9,468 nucleotides of DNA from a bacterium. Its GTDB lineage: Bacteria > Zhuqueibacterota > Zhuqueibacteria > Residuimicrobiales > Residuimicrobiaceae. A program made the translations under genes and the position numbers. The stretch covers positions 1 through 9,468 of the forward strand of contig JAAYTV010000501.1 of the NCBI GenBank assembly GCA_012523655.1, read 5' to 3'. Under the pieces are notes generated by a model. It saw only the letters and a program-made list of their open reading frames with translations. It ran no database searches and was not told the DNA's origin. This document shows positions 1-7,021 of the stretch, piece by piece. Each line of letters begins with the position of its first letter. The stretch's first letter is position 1.

Positions 1-901
1 GACCGGCTTCGCTGTAAAGGCTGACCAGTTCGGGAACGCGGTAATGATCCAGATCCAACTGCAGCCAAACGCCCCCGCCATCTTGAGTCCGATAAAAACG
101 GTCCCGGTCGGTGATTGCAAACCAGGTCTGCCGGTTCAAAGGATCGGTGCACATGGCCAACGGGGCTTCCTGACCATAAGTGTCTTGGAGCATGCCTTCG
201 TTCGCCGGTTGCCAGGAAACGCCGCTATCCAACGAACGGTAAACCCCAAATTTATTGATGCTGATCATCAGCGTCTGTGGCGCTGCGCCTGAAGGATGAA
301 CGACATTGACAAAACCGAAACGGCCCACTGCGCTCCAAGTGTTGCCCTCATCCCGGCTGAGAAAAAGCCCGGCATTCGTGCCGGCCCAAAGACTGGGCGT
401 GACAGAGCCGGACTCTATGCAGAGGTCGGTGATCAGCATGTTTTGGTTCATTGGCCAGCAGGAGTGCCAGGATTGGCCGGCGTCGCGGCTGCGGAATACA
501 CCTTTGCCCCAGGTGCCGCAAAAGATCAGACTGCTGTTCACCGGGCTGACAGCCAGGCTGGTTACGTCTCTATTGCTCAATCCTTCGCTGGATGCAGTCC
601 AGGTTTTACCATAGTCGGTCGACTTGAAAATCCCCTCCAGACTTCCGGCATATAGAACGGCCTTGGTCTGCGGATCCACTTCGATCGCTTGCACCGTTTG
701 CGTGCCGATGGCGCCGCCCACGGGTTCCCACACAGCGGGTTTTGCGCTGACTGGATTTTTCTTGTCGCAGCCAATTAAGCCGGCTGTCAGGGCGGCCAAC
801 ACCAGCAATCCCTTTGCTGCTGAGAGGAGGGCCATCGACCATTCTGCCCATGTCCGATTGATCCTGCACCAGCATAATGCCTGTGTAAAAAACACTCGCA
901 T
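1..901 (-). CDS. Asp-box (BNR-type) repeat lipoprotein, 3' end beyond window
   Basis: Reading the minus strand from the ATG at 901 gives 300 sense codons with no stop up to position 2, so the C-terminus lies outside the window. Residues about 30-45 form a hydrophobic stretch ending in LIGC, a good lipobox with Cys45 as the lipidation site, so the protein is probably anchored to a membrane from the periplasmic or outer side. Five Asp-box motifs (S/T-x-D-x-G-x-T/S-W and variants) follow, with their Asp at residues 96, 140, 184, 225 and 274. This 41-49 residue spacing is typical of beta-propeller blades, as in sialidase, sortilin and Ycf48-like folds. The start at 901 has a GGAGG six bases upstream. 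An internal ATG (codon 23) would give a more standard 22-residue signal peptide but has no clear ribosome site. The gene follows the GT4 gene by 23 nt and so is probably in the same operon. Asp boxes mark the fold, not a catalytic function. It could be a glycan-binding or glycan-cleaving protein or an assembly factor, and I cannot tell which. Confidence 0.85.
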   Translation of the reverse strand, partial: MRVFFTQALCWCRINRTWAEWSMALLSAAKGLLVLAALTAGLIGCDKKNPVSAKPAVWEPVGGAIGTQTVQAIEVDPQTKAVLYAGSLEGIFKSTDYGKTWTASSEGLSNRDVTSLAVSPVNSSLIFCGTWGKGVFRSRDAGQSWHSCWPMNQNMLITDLCIESGSVTPSLWAGTNAGLFLSRDEGNTWSAVGRFGFVNVVHPSGAAPQTLMISINKFGVYRSLDSGVSWQPANEGMLQDTYGQEAPLAMCTDPLNRQTWFAITDRDRFYRTQDGGGVWLQLDLDHYRVPELVSLYSEAG

Positions 902-907
902 GGTTTT

Positions 908-912
908 CCTCC
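908..912 (-). promoter_or_regulatory. Ribosome binding site deciding the lipoprotein start
   Basis: The minus strand reads GGAGG here, six bases before the ATG at 901. It lies in the 23-nt gap after the GT4 stop. It favours the longer lipoprotein start over the internal ATG at codon 23. Confidence 0.7.
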
Positions 913-924
913 GGCCCGTTCTGA

Positions 925-2211
925 TCAGACATGCATGGTAGCGTGTTTCAACTCAATCTCTGCAGGCCGAATAAACCGCTTGTCCTCCACCGCCGGTTGA
1001 ACCGCCGGCGCTGCCTGTTTGTCAAACACGCGGTTATAGGCGGCCAGCAAATTAGCGATCGAGTATTCCCAGGATAATTCACGGATGATGCGTTTTCTGC
1101 CGAATTCGCCCATCTCCTTGCGCAGAGCCGGGCTGTTGAGCAAAAAATTGACCTTTTCCGAAAACATAGCCACATCGTTGGGCTTGGCGAACAGGGCTGC
1201 CCGTTGGGCGGTGTTCCGCGTCTCTTTCAGATCAAACGCCACGATCGGTTTGGCGAACGCCATGTATTCGAGGATCTTGTTCATGGTCGACTGATCCGCC
1301 CATTCAGACCATGGATCAGGATCCACGCACACATCCGCCGTGGACAGGTAGCGACAGACCTGGTTGTCCGGCAGACGGCCGGTAAAGATCACACGGTCGT
1401 CCAAATGCATGGCGGTACACAGCTCTTTCAACTTGGGAACCGCCGGCCCGCCTCCAATCAGGGCGAAGAAAACGTCCTGACGGCGGTAATGATGGCTGAG
1501 ATGATGGATCGCACGCAACAGATAATCGACGCCGTCTTGAGGGCACATCTCACCCAGATAGCAGACGAGATAGCGCCTGCCTTGCCTCAGAGCCGGGTCC
1601 GGCACGCGCTGAATCAGGTTTTTCATGTCCGGCCCGGTGCGCACCACATAGACATCCTGCGGCTTTTTGCCGCCGCGACGGATCGCCACCTCGCGATAAG
1701 AGTCGTTGGTGGATATCACGATCTTGGCTGTGCGGAAGGTCAGCCGTTCCAATGCCAGCAGCATGCGGGTGAGCCAGCGATGGCGCCGGGAAAACTTGGC
1801 CTGAAACATCTCCGGGGACAGATCGTGATGATCAAAGACAAAAACTTTGCCGAACAACCGATAGATCAGCCCCAGAAGAAAATAGGTGTCCGGTGGATTG
1901 CAAGCTTGAATCACATCGAATCCCTCGCGCAGGAGGACGCGCAAAGAGAGCCACGCGGTGGCCAGCCAGGCATATAAAAATTCGGCGACGTAGCTCAGCT
2001 TGCCCTCGGCATCAAAGGGAATGCGATAGCGATAGATCGCGATATCGTCGATCACCTCGCGGCTTTTGGCGTATTCTTTTGATTTCGGAGAAATGACCGA
2101 CACCTTGTACCCGTGAGCGGTAAGGGTCTTGCTCTCCAACCAGACCCGGCGGTCGAACGGCACCGGCAGATTCTGTACGATGATGAGAATTTTACCAGCA
2201 GATTCCTTCAT
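925..2211 (-). CDS. Glycosyltransferase family 4 protein
   Basis: A 428-residue GT-B fold glycosyltransferase that would transfer a sugar from a nucleotide donor to the lipid-linked repeat unit at the cytoplasmic face of the inner membrane. The N-terminal domain has NLPVPFDRRVWLE (residues 14-26), a signature of one GT4 subgroup common in EPS and capsule loci, and DHHDLSPE at 127-134. The C-terminal donor-binding domain has YLGEM followed by an acidic-Gly segment, GGGP, and NKILEYMAFAKPIV (from residue 311), where Glu315 is the likely nucleotide-sugar contact. The reading frame is open further upstream to 2340, but the ATG at 2211 is preferred. It directly precedes the conserved KILIIVQNLPVP strand, has GAGGTGG upstream, and gives normal family length. 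The start overlaps the 3' end of the dehydrogenase gene by 20 nt, which suggests translational coupling. The last 35 or so residues (QAAPAVQPAVEDKR onward) look like a non-conserved tail. Donor and linkage cannot be read from sequence. Confidence 0.93.
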   Translation of the reverse strand: MKESAGKILIIVQNLPVPFDRRVWLESKTLTAHGYKVSVISPKSKEYAKSREVIDDIAIYRYRIPFDAEGKLSYVAEFLYAWLATAWLSLRVLLREGFDVIQACNPPDTYFLLGLIYRLFGKVFVFDHHDLSPEMFQAKFSRRHRWLTRMLLALERLTFRTAKIVISTNDSYREVAIRRGGKKPQDVYVVRTGPDMKNLIQRVPDPALRQGRRYLVCYLGEMCPQDGVDYLLRAIHHLSHHYRRQDVFFALIGGGPAVPKLKELCTAMHLDDRVIFTGRLPDNQVCRYLSTADVCVDPDPWSEWADQSTMNKILEYMAFAKPIVAFDLKETRNTAQRAALFAKPNDVAMFSEKVNFLLNSPALRKEMGEFGRKRIIRELSWEYSIANLLAAYNRVFDKQAAPAVQPAVEDKRFIRPAEIELKHATMHV

Positions 2212-3514
2212 ATTCCACCTCGTCAAGATTAAGATCTTTCGCTTCGCCGATGCCGGACAGGTCGATGATGCGATGGCCGTTGCGATGTTCGCGAAAAATG
2301 CTTTCATACTCTTTACCGCGATTGCCGACGACCACCACATCGGTTTTTTCCAGCAGCTCTTTCACGGAGAGGCACATCAGCTTGGCGATATGGGGAACCT
2401 CCCGTTCGATGAATTCTTTATTAGCGCCCATGAGCCGCGGCAAGGTCACGTTGGTGTCGTAAATTTTTACTTCATACCCTTTACCGATCAGCTGTTCGAT
2501 CAAAGAAACCATCGGGCTCTCCCTCAGATCATCCGTATCCGCTTTAAAGCTGAGCCCGAGCACACCGATGCGTTTGCGGCCGTATTCACGGACCATCTCC
2601 AACGCATGGCGGATGTGCTCCTGATTGCTTTCGATCACGGCATTCATCATCGGCAAGGAGACGTCCAATTGTTTGGCGCGGTGCGAAACGGCGCGCAGAT
2701 CTTTAGGCAGACAGGAACCGCCGAACGCAAAGCCCGGCTTGAGATAATAGGGACTGAGATTGAGCTTGTAATCCTGGATGAAAACATCCATCACGATGCG
2801 GCTGTCGACGTTCATCGCTTTGCAGAACCGTCCGATTTCATTGGCAAAGCTGACCTTGACCGCGTGAAACGCATTGTCCGCGTACTTGATCATGGCCGCC
2901 TCGCGTGGCCGCAGCTGAAAGACCGGAGCGGGCAGCTCGCTGTACAGGTGTGCCAGCACTTTGGCGGAACACTCGTCGAATGCGCCGATGATGGTTTTGG
3001 GCGGGTTATAAAAGTCATGGACCGAACTGCCTTCGCGCAGGAACTCGGGGTTCAGGGCAAAGCCGAAATCTTTGCCCACTTTTTTACCTGAACTTCTTTC
3101 CAGGATCGGTAACGCCACCTCCTCGGCCACGCCGGGCAGCACGGTGCTGCGCAACGCCACGATGGTATAACTGATTTTATTTTGCAACGCCCGTCCGATG
3201 TCAGCGCACACCCGCTGCAGATAATGCAGGTCAATGCTGCCGTTGCCGTTGCTGGGGGTGCCCACGCAGATAAAGACCAGATCCGACTCGTGCACCGCTT
3301 CTGCGGGATCCATCCCGGCCTTGAGCCGGCCCACTCGCTTCTGCTCTGCGATGATGTGGTCCAGATCCTTCTCCACGATCGGAGAAAAACCCCGGCTGAT
3401 CAGGTTGACCTTGCGAAGATTGACATCTACGCCGTGAACCACATGTCCCATCTGCGCCAGACAGCCGGCCGACACACACCCCACATATCCCAAACCGAAC
3501 ACACCGATTTTCAT
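2192..3514 (-). CDS. algD: GDP-mannose 6-dehydrogenase (AlgD-like)
   Basis: A 440-residue member of the UDP-glucose/GDP-mannose dehydrogenase family. It would oxidise GDP-mannose to GDP-mannuronate with two NAD+ in the cytoplasm. Seen in the sequence: a Rossmann NAD motif GLGYVG (7-12), Asp30 at the end of beta-2, FICVGTPS (81-88), NPEFLRE (155-161), Lys210 and Asn214, and GGSCLPKD with the catalytic Cys268 and Asp272. A C-terminal nucleotide-binding domain begins near GVLGLSFKADTDDLRESP. Several stretches match Pseudomonas AlgD as I recall it, including GANKE, the SPIVE motif and the extreme C-terminus EGICW; Cys268 has the same number as the AlgD catalytic cysteine. This makes GDP-mannose a better guess than UDP-glucose as substrate. 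The frame is open to 3550, but the ATG at 3514 has GGAG five bases upstream and starts the protein at the Rossmann strand. The gene follows the GT2 gene by 44 nt and overlaps the GT4 start by 20 nt. The remaining alternative is a UDP-hexose dehydrogenase. Confidence 0.93.
   Translation of the reverse strand: MKIGVFGLGYVGCVSAGCLAQMGHVVHGVDVNLRKVNLISRGFSPIVEKDLDHIIAEQKRVGRLKAGMDPAEAVHESDLVFICVGTPSNGNGSIDLHYLQRVCADIGRALQNKISYTIVALRSTVLPGVAEEVALPILERSSGKKVGKDFGFALNPEFLREGSSVHDFYNPPKTIIGAFDECSAKVLAHLYSELPAPVFQLRPREAAMIKYADNAFHAVKVSFANEIGRFCKAMNVDSRIVMDVFIQDYKLNLSPYYLKPGFAFGGSCLPKDLRAVSHRAKQLDVSLPMMNAVIESNQEHIRHALEMVREYGRKRIGVLGLSFKADTDDLRESPMVSLIEQLIGKGYEVKIYDTNVTLPRLMGANKEFIEREVPHIAKLMCLSVKELLEKTDVVVVGNRGKEYESIFREHRNGHRIIDLSGIGEAKDLNLDEVEYEGICW
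2215..2221 (-). promoter_or_regulatory. Ribosome binding site deciding the GT4 start
   Basis: The minus strand reads GAGGTGG just before the ATG at 2211, with three bases between (six from GAGG). It lies inside the last codons of the dehydrogenase gene. It supports 2211 as the start rather than the longer open frame that begins at 2340. Confidence 0.65.
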
Positions 3515-3519
3515 AACCG

Positions 3520-3523
3520 CTCC
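3520..3523 (-). promoter_or_regulatory. Ribosome binding site deciding the dehydrogenase start
   Basis: The minus strand reads GGAG five bases before the ATG at 3514. The alternative upstream ATG at 3550 would add 12 residues before the NAD-binding strand, which is unusual for this family. Confidence 0.65.
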
Positions 3524-3558
3524 GTATTCAATATTCGTTCGCCGAGACATCGACCGGA

Positions 3559-4632
3559 TCAGGAACTTTCTACCAGCACCTGATCGGCGGATTTGAAACC
3601 GACTGGATCATTTTCAAGATTTGAAACCGATTCCAACGGCAATCGGGTAAACACTTCCAGAAACCCTTTGCGGCGCAGATACAACATCGCCCAATCTTTG
3701 TTCCCGGCGAAAGTTCTGCGGACCTGGTAGCGATACACCTGCGTGATAACCTTGTCCGATAGCGCCATCTTTTTTCTATGCATCCACACAGCCGCGCTTT
3801 TAAGCGCCGGGACCGTCCAACGGTTGACGAGCAAAACCTTGAGCAGGTGTTTCGCTTTACGGGCCAACGGCAGTTGCGGCGAATAAACACCGGTGCGCAG
3901 GGCAAGGCCCCGTGCATCAGCCGGATGCTTGGCGTTCCACAGCACCGCAGCTCTGCCGTATTCCTCGCCTTTCGCCAGATGTTCATCCAGCGAACAGGGG
4001 TGATAATGGTACGCGCGCATGGTCTCATCGCAAAAGAAACGCATACCGCGTTGATGCAGCCGGTAGGCCAGCTCTGCATCCTCGGCCACGCGGAACGCTG
4101 AATCAAACCACCCGCACGCCTTTAGATCCGCGAAAGCCATCGAGGTGTTGGGTGTTCGATAGGCACTCCAGGGCAATTCGCGGACGCCGTGATCGCCGCC
4201 CGGAAGGGCAAATTCATCCCAGCGATACCCTTGCCACCGGTCCAGGCCCGGCGAAGGGTGGATCGCCCCCATCCAGCAATCATGGCGATGCGGGCCGCTC
4301 TTGTGGTGCAGCCAGTGCCGGCGCACCACATCCTTTTCCAGCTGAATATCCGCATCAAGAAAAAGCACCCATTCTCCGGAGCAATGGAGCAGGCCTTGGT
4401 TTCGCGCAGCCGCCGCGCCCTCATGGTATTGGCAACAAAAGCTGAACGAGAGGGAGGTGCTGCGGGCATATTGGCGCAGGAATTCTCGTGTGCCGTCCGT
4501 AGAACCATCATCCACCACCAAGACCTCGAAAAGTGAGGGTTTGAGATCCTGAGCTTCCAGCGAGGCCAGGGTGAACGGCAGCACAGAAAGGCGATTGTAC
4601 GTCGGAATGATCAGCGATATTTCTTTTCTCAT
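3559..4632 (-). CDS. Glycosyltransferase family 2 protein
   Basis: A 357-residue GT-A fold inverting glycosyltransferase, expected to act at the cytoplasmic membrane face on the growing lipid-linked oligosaccharide. The N-terminus ISLIIPTYNR (5-14) starts the nucleotide-binding fold. VVDDGSTDGT (39-48) and the LDAD metal-binding motif (92-95) follow, then the family segment NTSMAF...GWFDSAF with AEDAELAYRL (183-192), where Asp185 is the likely catalytic base. After about residue 240 comes a basic region of some 115 residues with no motif I recognise, possibly for membrane or acceptor contact. An in-frame GTG at 4644 would add four residues. The ATG at 4632 is preferred because it places ISLIIPTYNR at the usual distance from the start and has an AGGGTGG eight bases upstream. 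It follows the methyltransferase stop by 24 nt. The sugar transferred cannot be told from sequence. Confidence 0.93.
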   Translation of the reverse strand: MRKEISLIIPTYNRLSVLPFTLASLEAQDLKPSLFEVLVVDDGSTDGTREFLRQYARSTSLSFSFCCQYHEGAAAARNQGLLHCSGEWVLFLDADIQLEKDVVRRHWLHHKSGPHRHDCWMGAIHPSPGLDRWQGYRWDEFALPGGDHGVRELPWSAYRTPNTSMAFADLKACGWFDSAFRVAEDAELAYRLHQRGMRFFCDETMRAYHYHPCSLDEHLAKGEEYGRAAVLWNAKHPADARGLALRTGVYSPQLPLARKAKHLLKVLLVNRWTVPALKSAAVWMHRKKMALSDKVITQVYRYQVRRTFAGNKDWAMLYLRRKGFLEVFTRLPLESVSNLENDPVGFKSADQVLVESS

Positions 4633-4640
4633 AGTCCAGC

Positions 4641-4647
4641 CCACCCT
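4641..4647 (-). promoter_or_regulatory. Likely ribosome binding site for the GT2 gene
   Basis: The minus strand reads AGGGTGG eight bases before the ATG at 4632. The alternative GTG start at 4644 would lie within this site, which argues for the ATG. Confidence 0.5.
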
Positions 4648-4656
4648 GTTCGTTTT

Positions 4657-5466
4657 TCATATGGGTTTGCAGGCAACCATCCACAATCCGTTGCCAGTGC
4701 GGTTTTGCGTGCGCGTGTCCATCCACATCAGCAGCAGCACCCAGGGATGGACGAAGAGCAAATAAAAGGGAAAAATCCATTTAAAAAATCGGGAGACCTG
4801 TACGGCGGTCACCGCATCGTACGCCCACCGACCCCACCGGCCGTAGGTAATCCGCTGCTCAACGATCTCCAGACCGGCGCTGCGCACCTTGGCCGACAGC
4901 TCCTGCGGCGTATAGTAGCGCACATGCTCATGGGGATATATTTTTCCGGATCGGCGCAGATCGGCCTCCATGCTCCGTTGCAGCCATGGCAGGACGCGTT
5001 TTTCCGCACTGGGCACATAGAGCAGCAGATGGCCGCCCGGTCTGAGGGCAGCGGCCAACTTTTTCAACACCGCCAAATCCTCGCGGATGTGCTCTAAAAC
5101 GCTGCCGCAGAGCACCACATCATAAGCGTCTTGATGGTTCCAGGTCGTCAGATCCGAGCACTCTACCCGCGCGTGGGTCAACCGTTCGGCCTGTAAGAAA
5201 TGCGCCAGATCCTCGACCTGCTGCGGATCCTGCTCCAAACCAAGCACACGCGCCTCAGGCGTCGCCTGCGCGCAATAATAGAGATGCTGTCCCAAACCAC
5301 AGCCGGCATCCAGCACAGCGGATCCTCCGGAGGCGGGATCCCGGTAACGTTTCAGGCCTTTCCTGATGTACCATTCACGCAATGTGGTCCAATAGATGAG
5401 CTGATAGCCCAGTTTCCTCAGCCACACCCGTTTGCCGATCATGGCGGCGATCTCTTTAGAGTTCAT
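4657..5466 (-). CDS. Class I SAM-dependent methyltransferase with C-terminal hydrophobic segment
   Basis: A 269-residue methyltransferase. The SAM-binding motif I is VLDAGCGLGQ (51-60). The acidic motif II residue is Glu78 in LGLEQD. The segment YDVVLCGSVLEHI (115-127) matches the beta-4/post-motif region of the Methyltransf_11/23-type fold, and LRPGGHLLLYVPS follows. The N-terminal 45 residues are basic and aromatic. Near the C-terminus, about residues 225-248 (FFKWIFPFYLLFVHPWVLLL) are hydrophobic enough for a membrane anchor, so the enzyme may sit on the inner membrane beside the glycosyltransferases. Its start overlaps the end of the polymerase gene by 11 nt (5456-5466), a sign of translational coupling. 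In this setting a sugar O-methyltransferase acting on the repeat unit, or a chain-capping enzyme, is likely, but a methyltransferase of unrelated substrate cannot be excluded. Confidence 0.9.
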   Translation of the reverse strand: MNSKEIAAMIGKRVWLRKLGYQLIYWTTLREWYIRKGLKRYRDPASGGSAVLDAGCGLGQHLYYCAQATPEARVLGLEQDPQQVEDLAHFLQAERLTHARVECSDLTTWNHQDAYDVVLCGSVLEHIREDLAVLKKLAAALRPGGHLLLYVPSAEKRVLPWLQRSMEADLRRSGKIYPHEHVRYYTPQELSAKVRSAGLEIVEQRITYGRWGRWAYDAVTAVQVSRFFKWIFPFYLLFVHPWVLLLMWMDTRTQNRTGNGLWMVACKPI

Positions 5467-6970
5467 GATAGACCAACTCGTCTTGAAGGTACTGCATCAC
5501 GGTCTGTTCATACCGCTGATTCAGCCGAGCGATCGCCTCGGTCACAGCGGCCAGCGCCCACATGGTCAACACCAGTACATAAAATTCCTTATAACTCTTG
5601 TCCGCCAGGGCGGCGATGGAAAACCCGATCCAACCGCTCATGACGCCGAGCGCCACGGCGCTGAGATACTTGGAGCGGCTCAGGCTGGCGCGCCGGGCGC
5701 TGGAAAAGCAGGCCAGCACGAACCAGAGAAAAAAGATAAAACCAATAAGACCGATTTCGGCGGCGAAGAGCAAATAGGAATTGTGCACCACCCAGTAACG
5801 GCTGCGCGGTTCATCTCCGTCATAAAAATATTTGGCGTTATTGCCGTAATTGTTAAGCCCCACACCGAAAACCGGATTCGCTTTGATCATACGGATCGCC
5901 GCTTGCGCCGAGGTGATGCGGGTCCGGCCGGACCCTAAATCATAGGAGACGATCCGGTCATAGATCAGATCACGAAAAGCCAGCAGCACCACCATGCCCG
6001 CCATCATCATCAGCACGAGACTGCGGATGATGCGCAACGTCAGCAGACGGCGCGAAATCATAAACGGAAACAGGATCAGCACCGACGGGATCAGTGCGAT
6101 CCAGGTGCTTCGCGAAAGCGTATAGATGATGCCCACGGTGCCGATCGCCGCGGTGATGCGGGCGAACCATCGTTCGGACGCTGTATCGCCGCGCAGGGAC
6201 AGAACATAAGCCAGCGGCAATAGAAAACCAAAGAAACGCGCCAGGTTGTTGCAGCTCTCCATGGTGCCACCCGGCCGGGTGGTGGAGAAGTAATCCATTT
6301 TAATCGCAGTCCCGTTTTCCGCCGAGATGCCGAACAGGCGCAGGCCGGCAAGACCCGGCCACTGGTTGATCTGCCACAACGAGAGCACGGTCTGCAGGAT
6401 GACGCCGATGAAGAACATTTGTATCACCAACCGGACGTCGCTGCGCTGGCGCAGATTGTTGGCCAGATAGAGAAACAGCACGTACGCCTTAACGAATCGG
6501 AAAAGATCAAACAGAGTCCAGAGTCGATTTTGAGCCGGGATCAGCGATATCGCCATCATGGCGATCAGGCCAAGGGTCGGCCAGCTGATCTTTGGATAAA
6601 AGCGGATAGCCCCGACCTGCTTGGTACGCGCCGATTCAAGGAGCCACAGCAGAACCGCGATCAGCAGGAGAAGATCGGACAGAGTAAAGTTCAGGCCATG
6701 CGCGCCGCTCAATAAACCGTATTGCAGGAACAGGTTCACGTCCGCGTTCAACGGCAAAGAGAGGATCAGACCGGCGAGCAGAGAACGCCGGACATCCGGT
6801 ACGATCATCAGCATAAAGGGCAACAGCAACAGCAGCGTGGCGGCCAGAGCCCACTTGGTCTCCAGCGTCCACAGCGGCAGGGCGGCCACACCGACCGTCA
6901 CGGCGATCAAAACGATCAGAATCCACAGGGCGGCGTTATTTCGCGATTGGGTTTGCGTATGCGTCAACAT
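5456..6970 (-). CDS. O-antigen ligase/polymerase (Wzy-like) family membrane protein
   Basis: A 504-residue polytopic inner-membrane protein with roughly a dozen hydrophobic segments. It would polymerise undecaprenyl-linked repeat units in the periplasm. Family landmarks: TLSRSTWIAL (283-292); a long loop with SGRTRITSAQAAIRMI near 347-362 and GVGLNNYG (369-376); and HNSYLLFAAEIGLIGF (396-411), the conserved His-containing start of the following helix in the Wzy_C/O-antigen ligase domain. The conserved loop Arg and His are present, so the protein looks active. Its position among EPS genes favours a polymerase (Wzy) over an LPS ligase (WaaL), but the family does not separate the two by sequence alone. 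Start ATG at 6970, with only a weak GGA-type ribosome site and a 51-nt gap from the preceding gene. The last codons overlap the methyltransferase start. Confidence 0.92.
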   Translation of the reverse strand: MLTHTQTQSRNNAALWILIVLIAVTVGVAALPLWTLETKWALAATLLLLLPFMLMIVPDVRRSLLAGLILSLPLNADVNLFLQYGLLSGAHGLNFTLSDLLLLIAVLLWLLESARTKQVGAIRFYPKISWPTLGLIAMMAISLIPAQNRLWTLFDLFRFVKAYVLFLYLANNLRQRSDVRLVIQMFFIGVILQTVLSLWQINQWPGLAGLRLFGISAENGTAIKMDYFSTTRPGGTMESCNNLARFFGFLLPLAYVLSLRGDTASERWFARITAAIGTVGIIYTLSRSTWIALIPSVLILFPFMISRRLLTLRIIRSLVLMMMAGMVVLLAFRDLIYDRIVSYDLGSGRTRITSAQAAIRMIKANPVFGVGLNNYGNNAKYFYDGDEPRSRYWVVHNSYLLFAAEIGLIGFIFFLWFVLACFSSARRASLSRSKYLSAVALGVMSGWIGFSIAALADKSYKEFYVLVLTMWALAAVTEAIARLNQRYEQTVMQYLQDELVYHEL

Positions 6971-7021
6971 AACAGCATCCGTCGATTAGCTTGCAGTTCC
7001 ATCACCGGGCTGGTCCATTCC

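Noticed and set aside
296..655. Plus-strand open frames of 102-119 codons
   Set aside because: Antisense to the Asp-box lipoprotein, mutually overlapping in different frames, and without any motif.
606..932. 108-codon minus-strand frame near the left end
   Set aside because: Out of frame with the lipoprotein, which has a lipobox, repeated Asp boxes and 300 uninterrupted codons over the same DNA.
1204..1977. 257-codon open frame on the plus strand
   Set aside because: Antisense to the GT4 gene, no ribosome site or domain seen, and the composition is that of a shadow frame.
2212..2340. Longer GT4 start at 2340 (43 extra residues)
   Set aside because: The extra residues are encoded inside the dehydrogenase gene, have no conserved features, and the ATG at 2211 has its own ribosome site and sits at the conserved first strand.
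2129..3091. 320-codon open frame on the plus strand
   Set aside because: It lies almost wholly antisense to the AlgD-like gene, whose motifs and catalytic residues are clear. Its translation has no recognisable motif and a His/Asp/Phe-rich composition typical of an antisense shadow in GC-rich DNA.
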